A stretch of 9,067 nt of DNA from CAYSIX01 sp964431205 (GCA_964431205.1 CAYSIX010000178.1:1-9067); one strand, 5' to 3'; positions 1 to 5,866 are shown, numbered from the stretch's first letter. Notes: generated from the letters alone by a model not told the origin. Translations and numbers: made by a program.

Positions 1-312
1 GCTCGGGTCGTCCTGAGCCAGCTCGATCGCCTCGCGGTACCGGCGTTCGGCGAGCAGGTCGGCCAGGCGGTCGCGCAGGTCGTCCGGCTCGATCGTCGTC
101 CGGCGGTACTGCAGCGCCAGCTTCAGCGTGTACCCCAGGCTCAGGGCCGAGAGAACCAGCAGCGACCAGATGATGACCATCCCCAGCGCGTCGCCGGACG
201 TGAAGAACATGGCAAACCAGGTGACGGCCGAGGACTCATCGGCCTGGGCGAGTGTCGGCCACAGGTGTCCGACGCCGAGCGAACCGGAACGGGCGATCAC
301 CACGTCGTGCAT
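1..312 (-). CDS. MotA/TolQ/ExbB-type proton channel protein, N-terminal part (runs off left edge)
   Basis: This is the first 104 codons of a gene whose 3' end lies outside the window. The ATG at 312-310 follows a ribosome site AGGGAG seven bases upstream. The protein has a short N-terminal region, then one hydrophobic helix (about residues 41-66, rich in Leu, Val and Ile with few charges), then a cytoplasmic stretch. That stretch, with residues such as DDLRDRL and RRYREAIELA at about 77-100, is typical of the first cytoplasmic loop of MotA/TolQ/ExbB proteins. Those proteins form inner-membrane proton channels that power an envelope partner, usually with an ExbD/TolR protein encoded next to them; that partner would lie to the left. 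The gene is last in the visible operon, 42 bases after the helical-repeat gene. The family call is inferred from the N-terminus and context, since the conserved channel domain is not in view. Confidence 0.72.
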   Translation of the reverse strand, partial: MHDVVIARSGSLGVGHLWPTLAQADESSAVTWFAMFFTSGDALGMVIIWSLLVLSALSLGYTLKLALQYRRTTIEPDDLRDRLADLLAERRYREAIELAQDDPS

Positions 313-354
313 ACGAGGCTCCCTGAAGCGAGCGGGCGGGGCGCGTGGGCGGGC

Positions 355-1485
355 TCAGGGCGTCGCCGCCTGCCCGGCCAGCGCCGTGAGCCGCGCATGG
401 TACTGCGGATGCCGCTTTGGATCGACGTGGGCCCGCGCTTCGTCGAAGAGGCTTGCGGCGATCCGCGGCCGGCCGATCCGCTGGTGCACGTACCCGGCCT
501 CGACCAGCGCCGGGCCGACCACCGCGCTGCGCGGAAAATGAATCACCACGCGCATGAACCACAGACCCGCTTCCTTGTACAGCGCCTCGTCGCCGTGGCG
601 CTCGGCCCGGGCCAGCGCGATCAGCCCCTTCAGATACAGCTCCCGCGAGAGGCCGCCCGGCTCGGCCAAGAGCCGATCCACCTCCGCCGACGCCTGCGAC
701 CAAGCTCCACGCGACAGCAGCTCCCTCACCGGATCCGCCCCCACACCCGAGGCGACCAGCAGCCCGCCGGGCAGCTCGATCGCTTCCGCGGACACGCCGG
801 CGTCGTCACCCTCGCCGCCCGAGCTCGCCCCCAACTCACCCGCGCCCGCCTCACCCACCGCCGGCCGCGGCCGCGCCCCCGACGCCCCCGGATCGACCGC
901 TTCCAGCAGCGCCGTGACGAACGGCCGACGCACCTCGTCCGCCCGTGTCGCCGCCGCACGCAACGCCGCCAACGCCGCCGCTCGCGCTTCGCCGTCCAGC
1001 ATCGCCGTCGCGTCCAGCGGTGGCTCGGTCAGGTAGTGCGGCTCGGCCCCCTCGCCCGCCAGCTCCGCGTACACCCGGATCGCTCCCAGCGCCTCGCCCC
1101 GCTCGGCCAGCGCCCGCCACAGCCGCCAGCCCGCGTACTGCCGCACCCACGCCTGCTCCGCAGCCTGTCGCACGCCCCGCAGCTTCTCGATCGTCTCGGC
1201 CAGGTCTCCCCGCTGCTGCGCCTCGGCCGCCTCCGACAACGCCGGGTACCGCCCCAGACGCAGGCCCCCCACCGCTTCCAGCGGCCGAACCACACGCGTG
1301 CCGCCACGCGTCTCGTACTCGATCTGGCCGTGGCGGATCGTCTCGACCGTCACGCCCTCGATCCAGAACCCGCCCAGGTGCACCGCGTCGCCGTCCTGCG
1401 CCCACGCCGACGCGCCCGCGCCGATCGCGGCGAGCACCGCCCCGGCCAAACACACCGCCCGCAACTCGATCCGCCGTTGATTCAT
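355..1485 (-). CDS. Secreted helical (TPR-like) repeat protein of unknown function
   Basis: A 376-aa protein. It starts with an Arg-containing n-region and a hydrophobic core (residues 11-27) ending in AWAQ, a good signal peptidase I site near residue 30, so it is probably exported. A short beta-rich segment follows (WIEGVTVETI, then IEYETRGGTRVV). Next come helical pairs at about 80-150 and 275-375 (for example LYKEAGLWFMRVV, then PALVEAGYVHQRIG), which look like degenerate TPR repeats. Between them is a low-complexity Ala/Gly/Glu-rich linker at about 195-235. It starts 9 bases after the stop of the vWA gene, so the two are probably co-transcribed, with the channel gene following. The ribosome site is weak, which suggests translational coupling. 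The role is unknown; a periplasmic scaffold for the channel complex would fit. The TPR assignment is by eye. Confidence 0.8.
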   Translation of the reverse strand: MNQRRIELRAVCLAGAVLAAIGAGASAWAQDGDAVHLGGFWIEGVTVETIRHGQIEYETRGGTRVVRPLEAVGGLRLGRYPALSEAAEAQQRGDLAETIEKLRGVRQAAEQAWVRQYAGWRLWRALAERGEALGAIRVYAELAGEGAEPHYLTEPPLDATAMLDGEARAAALAALRAAATRADEVRRPFVTALLEAVDPGASGARPRPAVGEAGAGELGASSGGEGDDAGVSAEAIELPGGLLVASGVGADPVRELLSRGAWSQASAEVDRLLAEPGGLSRELYLKGLIALARAERHGDEALYKEAGLWFMRVVIHFPRSAVVGPALVEAGYVHQRIGRPRIAASLFDEARAHVDPKRHPQYHARLTALAGQAATP

Positions 1486-1494
1486 CCCGCCGAC

Positions 1495-2655
1495 TCACTC
1501 CAGCTTCAGATCGGCCTTGCTCACGAACTTATACAACCCGCCGCTCTGTTCCGCGATCAGCTTGAGCGTCCCCTGCCGACCGGGGATGCTCTCCAGCGGA
1601 TCGGGATAGAGAAACTGGATCGTGTTGATCTTGGTCTGGGCGGTGTTGGCGCGGCGGATCTCGGAAAGGATCCGCTCCTGCGGCAGCTCGTACGGCCCGC
1701 GGTTGGTCAGGTCGTCCGAGAGCAGGTAGATCAGGTCCGGCTTGTATTTCAGGGCCGCACGGATCGCCGGCACCGGGTTGCCCACCAGCTTCGGAGCGAT
1801 GTTCCCGCGGTCCGGGTCGATCCACTCGATGACCTGACGCTTGGCCGCGGGCGTCGCCGGCTTGAGCCCGCGCCGTGGCACCGGGACCTCGACCGCCTCG
1901 CCGCTGCCCCGCTCGGTCCCCACCGCGAACAGGATCGTGAACATCTGCTCGTCGCTGAGCTTGAGGATGCTCTTTTTCAGCTCGAGGATGACGATCGGGA
2001 ACGTGTCGATCAGCGAGCCGGACGCGTCGATGATGAACACGATCCGCCGCGCGTTGCCGCCCGAGCCCATGAAGCTGGTCTGGAACGTCGCGGCCGTGTC
2101 GCGCGCCATGCCGAAGGGGTCGGGCTTGCTCAGGGCGGTGTCGGCCAGGCCGGCCAGCGACGGCGGCGCCGGCGTCTCGTTCAGCCACGTGGGCCGCGCC
2201 GACTCGGTCTCGATCGTCCGCCGCTGCCGCAGCGCGATCCGCTCACGCTGGCTCAGGTTCATCTGCACCGGCGTGCCGGGGTCGGCACTCAGCCGCACCA
2301 GCGGGACCACCTCCTGCCCGCGATCCGGCTGCGTGATCGTCGTCCAGACCAGAAAGATCGCGATCAGCACCAAAGCCGTGTGCAGCAGAAACGACAGGCC
2401 CCACGGCAGCAGCGTCAGAATGACGCCGCGCACCTCCTGACCCACGTCAATCGAGGCGTCACTCGGCGGCGGTACGTCGCCCGGCGGCCGCCCGCCGCCG
2501 GGCGCGCCGGCGTCGGAGCCGGTCGCCGTGCCGCGGTCCCCGCCGTCACCCGCCCCGCCGGCAGAACCCGAGCCTTGCCCCGTCACGCCGGCAACGCCGC
2601 CCGGCGACGCCGCCGCGCCCGATCCGCCCGGCTCCGCCAATCCCATCCACCACAT
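1495..2655 (-). CDS. Membrane-anchored von Willebrand factor A (vWA) domain protein
   Basis: A 386-aa protein. Residues 1-70 are low-complexity Gly/Ala/Pro-rich. A long hydrophobic helix at about 78-108 (GLSFLLHTALVLIAIFLVW) is a probable membrane anchor. The vWA domain starts at about residue 203 with RRIVFIIDASGSL, where D210-x-S212-x-S214 is the metal-ion (MIDAS) motif. Around 304-315 lies PDLIYLLSDD, the strand carrying the later MIDAS Asp. The Thr usually found before the segment NPVPAIRAAL appears to be missing (residues 290-293 read LVGN), so metal binding may be altered. The ATG at 2655 has GGGAG seven bases upstream. It is the first gene of the leftward operon and diverges from the tRNA. 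vWA domains mediate protein contacts; pairing with a MotA/ExbB-type channel suggests an envelope complex, which is inference. Confidence 0.88.
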   Translation of the reverse strand: MWWMGLAEPGGSGAAASPGGVAGVTGQGSGSAGGAGDGGDRGTATGSDAGAPGGGRPPGDVPPPSDASIDVGQEVRGVILTLLPWGLSFLLHTALVLIAIFLVWTTITQPDRGQEVVPLVRLSADPGTPVQMNLSQRERIALRQRRTIETESARPTWLNETPAPPSLAGLADTALSKPDPFGMARDTAATFQTSFMGSGGNARRIVFIIDASGSLIDTFPIVILELKKSILKLSDEQMFTILFAVGTERGSGEAVEVPVPRRGLKPATPAAKRQVIEWIDPDRGNIAPKLVGNPVPAIRAALKYKPDLIYLLSDDLTNRGPYELPQERILSEIRRANTAQTKINTIQFLYPDPLESIPGRQGTLKLIAEQSGGLYKFVSKADLKLE

Positions 2656-2713
2656 CGCACGCTCCCGGCTTCACGCACCCGACCGCCCCGACATTGCCCC
2701 CACCCCTGCCGCG

Positions 2714-2743
2714 ACGATAGACTCCCTACGCGCCGATCGTCAA
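2714..2743 (-). promoter_or_regulatory. Candidate sigma70-type promoter of the vWA-TPR-channel operon
   Basis: On the minus strand the -35 box TTGACG (2743-2738) and the -10 box TATCGT (2719-2714) are separated by 18 bases. They lie about 59 bases upstream of the vWA start codon, in a very GC-rich gap between divergent vWA and tRNA genes. The match is by eye and planctomycete promoters are poorly defined. Confidence 0.4.
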
Positions 2744-2777
2744 CGCCGCGCCACCCCCGCGCCGCCGCGACGGCCAC

Positions 2778-2850
2778 GACCGGGTAGCTCAGTCGGTAGA
2801 GCATCGGCCTTTTAAGCCGCTGGTCCTGGGTTCGAGTCCCAGCCCGGTCA
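2778..2850 (+). tRNA. tRNA-Lys (anticodon UUU)
   Basis: A complete 73-base cloverleaf can be drawn. The acceptor arm GACCGGG (2778-2784) pairs with CCCGGTC (2843-2849), with discriminator A at 2850. The D-arm contains GCTC...GAGC. The anticodon loop CTTTTAA (2809-2815) has TTT at 2811-2813. The T-arm CTGGG/CCCAG (2826-2830 and 2838-2842) encloses TTCGAGT. The anticodon stem TCGGC/GCCGC has four pairs and an unpaired U-C at its outer end (2804 with 2820). The 3' CCA is not encoded. There is no T-rich hairpin terminator after it. Its 3' end faces the phage-like DNA, so it is a candidate integration site. Confidence 0.95.
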
Positions 2851-2893
2851 TTGCCTTGAGGGACGTGTCAACCCTGCAAGAGGAGACAGAGCC

Positions 2894-3220
2894 ATGGGAC
2901 GAAGCAACCGACGCGGCAAAGGCAACTCGGGCAACGGGAACAACGGCCGCAAGATCATTCCGGTCCCGCAGCCGGATTTTTCCAAAGAGCGGAAGGTTCC
3001 GTATTACGAGTACTTCCCGCAGTGGTTTCTGATGAATGAAGGCGAGGCTCCGTGCCGTTTCTCCCTCGAAAAATGGTCAAAGACCGGCTACCCGGTTGAT
3101 CGCGGTGGACCGTACCTGCAGATGCCAATGAAGCGCCAGATGAAGCGTTGCTATACCTCGCCCGAGGCGGTGGAACGTTGGGCGACGATCAAACAGAAGC
3201 TGGAACGAGAAGCCGGCTGA
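2894..3220 (+). CDS. Small protein with possible excisionase/AlpA-like winged helix
   Basis: A 108-aa basic protein starting 43 bases after tRNA-Lys, with a strong ribosome site (AGAGGAG) before ATG 2894. The N-terminus (residues 1-20) is a disordered Gly/Asn/Arg/Lys-rich tail. Residues 35-50 contain many aromatics. The C-terminal half has a helix (FSLEKWSKTGYP, about 57-68), a basic loop, then CYTSPEAVERW (about 86-96) and a final charged helix. The pattern of a helix, a short wing with Arg/Lys, then Y-T-S-x-E-A-V-E-R-W is what is seen in excisionase/AlpA/MerR-like small HTH proteins. A recombination directionality factor next to an attachment site is a sensible role, but this is inference without a search. 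Its base composition is visibly less GC-rich than the left flank. Its last 32 bases overlap the convergent gene at 3189-3677. Confidence 0.7.
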   Translation: MGRSNRRGKGNSGNGNNGRKIIPVPQPDFSKERKVPYYEYFPQWFLMNEGEAPCRFSLEKWSKTGYPVDRGGPYLQMPMKRQMKRCYTSPEAVERWATIKQKLEREAG

Positions 3221-3677
3221 CCACCGGGCCCGTGTTGTCGGGCGCGACTGGGTCGTCGCTGCCATCGTCGTCGCCTTCGCCATAGTCACTGGCGACTAGG
3301 AAGCGCCACTTCGGTGCGCCCGGGGTCGGGTCGCCGTTTGGCACGATCGGGCCGGGTTCCAAAACGCCAATCAGGTGGCGGGCCTGGTGGGTCAGCTCGG
3401 CCATGAAATCCCGCTCGGCCTCGTCGGTGAACAGCCACACCGTCTCCACGTCGTCTTCGACGGCGACATCGACGATCGTGTAGGCCGCGGGGTCGGGGAT
3501 CCAGCGATAGTCACAAGGGCCGTCGCCCGCTTCGAGCCACCCCGGGCCGAACCGCTCCAGCATGGCCTCCATGATGAACTGGCGACGATTTGCCTCCGGC
3601 CCAATGGGGTGATTGATGATTACAGCCGTGAAGCCGCAGCGTCCAGGCAGACGAACGAGCACTGTTTCGGTTTCCAT
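3189..3677 (-). CDS. Hypothetical acidic protein
   Basis: A 162-aa protein with an excellent ribosome site (AGGAGGG, eight bases before ATG 3677). I do not recognise the family. The N-terminal half looks like an alternating beta/alpha fold (TVLVRLPGRCGFTAVIIN, then a helix RRQFIMEAMLERF). The middle has VETVWLFTDEAERDFMAELTHQARHLI, a strand then a helix. The C-terminus is acidic and Gly/Asp-rich (about 134-150), followed by a short hydrophobic end. There is no signal peptide or membrane segment. It lies 45 bases downstream of the initiator-like gene, so it is probably the last gene of that transcript. Its stop codon lies inside the end of the convergent gene at 2894-3220. The position near the element edge is typical of accessory cargo, but nothing here assigns a function. 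Confidence 0.72.
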   Translation of the reverse strand: METETVLVRLPGRCGFTAVIINHPIGPEANRRQFIMEAMLERFGPGWLEAGDGPCDYRWIPDPAAYTIVDVAVEDDVETVWLFTDEAERDFMAELTHQARHLIGVLEPGPIVPNGDPTPGAPKWRFLVASDYGEGDDDGSDDPVAPDNTGPVVSRLLVPASV

Positions 3678-3700
3678 GGGTTGGCCCTCCTACGCAGAAT

Positions 3701-3718
3701 GATACCAACGATACCAAT
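3701..3718. repeat. Tandem 9-bp direct repeat (GATACCAAY x2)
   Basis: GATACCAAC (3701-3709) is followed directly by GATACCAAT (3710-3718), in the 45-base gap between the initiator-like gene and the acidic-protein gene. It could be a protein-binding site or chance. Confidence 0.5.
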
Positions 3719-3722
3719 GCTT

Positions 3723-4649
3723 TCAACCCCGTCCCGCTGATTGGCTCTGGCGGCCGTCTCCGGCCTCCGAGCCCCTCCCGAGGGCCGCTTGGCCCGACAA
3801 AGCGCCTGAGGCGGCCTCCCACGCTTTCTGGAAGAGCCCCGCGTGGCATTGGACCCTGTGGCCGGCCCCCTCGATGCGCTTGAGCCGCTTGACGTACTCG
3901 TGGTGGGCGGCGATGGCGTGGTCGGGGTGGTCCACCATCCACGCGAGCGTGTCGTCACGGCTGGCGCGTCCGCGCCGCAGCCTCCACCCTACACGGTCCG
4001 CACAGCGGACCGCCCGCATGCACGCCTGGCGGCGACGCACGTCGCGTCGCGGCACCGCCCCTGCATTTTCTGGGCGCTGGCCTGGGGATGTATTGGGCGC
4101 TGTAAGGTGTGTCATTCTGACACTACCGGTAGTCTCAATCCGACACCACCATGGTGTCGTTTTGACACTACCCCCCACCCCATTCAAAACCGGCCAGAGC
4201 AGTAGTTGGGCCCCCTGGCGCACCCTCCGCGGGACGTACTTGGGCCGGCCACGCTTGTCCACCTCGTCCGCGACGCGGACCATGGCCACGCGCTGACGGC
4301 GTTGAGCGAGGGGGTCTAGTGAACCTGGCTCGGCCGGGATGGCATAAACATTCACGCGGTTGCCCCCCTCAAAGGGGCCGCCGACCTCGGTGCAGACAAT
4401 GAATCCCAGCCGCTCTAGCTGAGCAATGTGTCGAAACAGCGTCGCTCGAGACATGCCGGCTTCCGGGCGATCCAGCAGCCTTCGACCGCCCCAGATACCA
4501 ACAATGCCGGCCGGGGTCAGTTCGCCGGCGTTGGCCATCGTTTGGAGCGTGTGGCGGAGTCCAGCCCGGAGCTTGCAGTACGCTGGATCAGCAACGATCC
4601 AGGCAGGCAGGCGGTTTACCCAAGTGGATGGGACGGCAAGTTGTGGCAT
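3723..4649 (-). CDS. Winged-helix replication-initiator-like protein with repeats inside the gene
   Basis: A 308-aa protein with a perfect ribosome site (AAAGGAGGT, five bases before ATG 4649). Residues 1-50 are helical. A winged helix-turn-helix follows at about 50-105: MSRATLFRHIAQLERLGFI (66-84) is the recognition part, then a wing ending in NRVNVYAI. A basic stretch lies at about 117-145. Residues 155-230 are an irregular, probably unstructured linker with many Arg, Thr and Trp. The C-terminal part contains a helical segment (DDTLAWMVDHPDHAIAAHHEYVKRLKRI, about 232-259). The linker is encoded by three 18-bp dyad repeats (4109-4171). A wHTH protein whose linker DNA carries iterons is the layout of phage lambda O and related initiators, so I infer a replication initiator. 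It could instead be a phage transcription regulator. The upstream region carries a related palindrome. Confidence 0.72.
   Translation of the reverse strand: MPQLAVPSTWVNRLPAWIVADPAYCKLRAGLRHTLQTMANAGELTPAGIVGIWGGRRLLDRPEAGMSRATLFRHIAQLERLGFIVCTEVGGPFEGGNRVNVYAIPAEPGSLDPLAQRRQRVAMVRVADEVDKRGRPKYVPRRVRQGAQLLLWPVLNGVGGSVKTTPWWCRIETTGSVRMTHLTAPNTSPGQRPENAGAVPRRDVRRRQACMRAVRCADRVGWRLRRGRASRDDTLAWMVDHPDHAIAAHHEYVKRLKRIEGAGHRVQCHAGLFQKAWEAASGALSGQAALGRGSEAGDGRQSQSAGRG
3994..4012. repeat. Inverted repeat with 8-bp arms (hairpin CGGTCCGC-ACA-GCGGACCG)
   Basis: A perfect 8-bp inverted repeat with a 3-base loop lies inside the initiator-like gene, about 100 bases from the dyad repeats. It could fold as a hairpin in single-stranded DNA or RNA. 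GC-rich coding DNA also gives such repeats by chance. Confidence 0.5.
4109..4171. repeat. Three 18-bp dyad repeats (iterons), candidate origin inside the initiator-like gene
   Basis: On the + strand the copies are GTGTCATTCTGACACTAC (4109-4126), GTCTCAATCCGACACCAC (4132-4149) and GTGTCGTTTTGACACTAC (4154-4171). Each has the half-sites GTGTC and GACAC around a 5-base core, with one mismatch in the middle copy (GTCTC). Start-to-start spacing is 23 and 22 bases, about two helical turns. The outer copies share a reading frame but the middle copy is in another frame, so the similarity cannot be a peptide repeat. This points to a DNA signal. Phage lambda has four 18-bp dyad iterons in its O gene, and by analogy this may be a replication origin bound by the encoded protein. 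Confidence 0.8.
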
Positions 4650-4696
4650 CGGGGACCTCCTTTGGGGATGAAGGGGTCCACCAAGCTATACATAGT

Positions 4697-4710
4697 TGTC
4701 AAAATTGACA
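4697..4710. promoter_or_regulatory. Operator-like palindrome upstream of the initiator-like gene
   Basis: TGTCAA-AA-TTGACA has 6-bp arms around 2 bases and lies 48-61 bases before the ATG at 4649. Its half-sites TGTC and GACA are those of the dyad repeats inside the downstream gene, but with a 6-base instead of a 5-base core. That suggests the same protein could bind here and control its own expression, as plasmid Rep proteins do. A TATGTATAG-like -10 candidate lies beside it on the minus strand, but no well-spaced -35 box was found. Confidence 0.5.
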
Positions 4711-4775
4711 TTGAGGTGAAGGTGGGTGTGGAAAGGCGTGTGGATTGGCGTCGTAAGTATCCGATACGAACAAGA

Positions 4776-4784
4776 TTATCAACA
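4776..4784 (+). promoter_or_regulatory. DnaA-box-like sequence in an AT-rich patch
   Basis: TTATCAACA differs at one base from the consensus DnaA box TTATCCACA. It sits in the most AT-rich stretch of the window (about 4755-4805), between the 143-aa gene and the initiator-like gene. One degenerate 9-mer can occur by chance. Confidence 0.3.
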
Positions 4785-4810
4785 ATATCAATGATGTGGA
4801 AATACGGGGG

Positions 4811-5242
4811 TCACCGCTGCCCGTCGCTGGGCCCCGGCAGCATCAGCCTGGCCGGCAGGTGGCCGGCCTGCTCGAGCCGGCCGATCTGTTCGTGGGCGTG
4901 CTCGGCCAGGGTCCGGCCGTCGTGCATGACCCGCTCGGGCATGAACTCGGCGTCGAAGCTCTTGACCCCATCCCGGACGGCGTTGAGCCGGGCCTTGACG
5001 TACAGCAGCAGCGTCCTCATCCGCCGCCGCCGCTCGGCCGAACCCTTGGGGTGGTCGCCCGGCGGCAGCGTGATCCCCATCCGGTAAGCCCGCCCGTCCT
5101 TGACGAACGCGAACCAGACGCCCTCGGGTTCGGTCATCACGGCGATGCGTTCGCACTGGTGCTTGCTCAGCTCCTGCTCGATGTCGGCCCGGCTGCGATG
5201 CTCGGGCACGCGGGTCCGGTCGGCGTAGGCTCGTGACGGCAT
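4811..5242 (-). CDS. Hypothetical protein of the phage-like operon (143 aa)
   Basis: A 143-aa soluble protein with ribosome site GGAGG eight bases before ATG 5242. The start lies 3 bases after the stop of the polymerase gene, so the two are translated together. Residues 15-33 form a helix (HRSRADIEQELSKHQCERI). Residues 34-60 look like two beta strands (RIAVMTEPEGVWFAFVKDG, then RAYRMGITLPP). Residues 70-100 are a strongly basic helix (RRRRMRTLLLYVKARLNAVRDG), followed by a second helical segment with FDAEFMPERVMHDGRTLAEH. A small beta sheet followed by a basic helix suggests nucleic-acid contact, but I recognise no family. It is the last gene before the AT-rich patch and initiator-like gene, and probably belongs to the early operon starting near 7772. 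Confidence 0.8.
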   Translation of the reverse strand: MPSRAYADRTRVPEHRSRADIEQELSKHQCERIAVMTEPEGVWFAFVKDGRAYRMGITLPPGDHPKGSAERRRRMRTLLLYVKARLNAVRDGVKSFDAEFMPERVMHDGRTLAEHAHEQIGRLEQAGHLPARLMLPGPSDGQR

Positions 5243-5245
5243 GGG

Positions 5246-5866
5246 TCAACCCTCCACGGTCGGCACGGCGCGCAGCGGCGGATCGACGTAGCCGCCGGCG
5301 ATCAGGTCGAAGAAGTCGCGCTCTTCGGGGACCGCCACAGGTTCGGCCAGCTCCACCCGCTCGCCCATCGACGGCGTGTGTCGCGTCTCGGTCCGCCAGA
5401 CCATGCCGTCGGCGCAGGCGTAGCCGTCGGCCAGGCCGCCGCCCCTCGAACGTTGTGTGACCAGCCAGCGGCTGTAATCCTTCGGCCCCGTGCGGATGGC
5501 GAGCTGGTAGCCCCACGCCTTGGGCATGGTGATGAACAGGTCCAGGCCGATCCACGGCTCCGCGGTGAGGACCTGATAGCGGCGGTAGCGAAGCTGGCCC
5601 TTGACCAGGCGTAGCTTGCCCTGGGCTTCGAGCTCGGCCAGCACCGGGAGGATGGCCGGCTTCGGAGACTTGAACAGGCCGTCGGGCTGCTCGGTGACCT
5701 TGGTAATCAGGACCAGCTCGATGTCGCTGACCATCGTTGCCTGGCGGCGCAGCGAGCCGGCGACCTCGATTCGCTCACACGCCGGCGCCAGCCGCTCAGC
5801 GATCTTCTCGGCCAGCGGGCGAACCGTCGATGCGGACCGCTTTTGCTTTGCGGGGTCACGCTCCAT
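5246..5866 (-). CDS. Minimal family X DNA polymerase / Pol beta-like nucleotidyltransferase
   Basis: A 206-aa protein aligning by eye with the palm and thumb of DNA polymerase beta. G37-S38-L39-R40-R41 followed at D48-I-E50 matches Pol beta GSFRR...GDMD with identical spacing; E50 replaces the second Asp. D109 in WIGLDLFI is the third catalytic acid. GYQLAIRTGPKDYSRWL (119-135) matches the dNTP-binding segment, keeping T126-G127. EERDFFDLIAGGYVDPPLR (181-199) matches the conserved end of the thumb. The 8-kDa lyase domain, helix-hairpin-helix and bacterial PHP domain are all absent, giving a size close to the 174-aa African swine fever virus PolX. It should transfer nucleotides, perhaps filling gaps in repair or recombination. 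It overlaps the upstream gene by 11 bases, so the two are coupled. A non-polymerase nucleotidyltransferase remains possible. Confidence 0.85.
   Translation of the reverse strand: MERDPAKQKRSASTVRPLAEKIAERLAPACERIEVAGSLRRQATMVSDIELVLITKVTEQPDGLFKSPKPAILPVLAELEAQGKLRLVKGQLRYRRYQVLTAEPWIGLDLFITMPKAWGYQLAIRTGPKDYSRWLVTQRSRGGGLADGYACADGMVWRTETRHTPSMGERVELAEPVAVPEERDFFDLIAGGYVDPPLRAVPTVEG

Noticed and set aside
265..2787. A very long open frame on the + strand (840 codons) across the left part
   Set aside because: It is Arg/Pro/Gln-rich, lies antisense to three well-supported genes (vWA, signal-peptide protein, channel), and has no domain or ribosome site. In GC-rich DNA such shadow frames are common.
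2851..2893. Att core repeat inside the window
   Set aside because: No second copy of the tRNA 3' end was seen in the rest of the window; the right end of the element is probably outside.
3723..4110. A frameshift or pseudogene in the C-terminal part of the initiator-like gene
   Set aside because: The linker is odd (Arg/Trp-rich), but the frame is open for 308 codons and a normal-looking helical segment follows at residues 232-259, so no break is needed.
4109..4171. CRISPR array
   Set aside because: Repeats are 18 bp with only 4-5 bp between them, imperfect, palindromic and lie inside a coding gene; there are no spacers.
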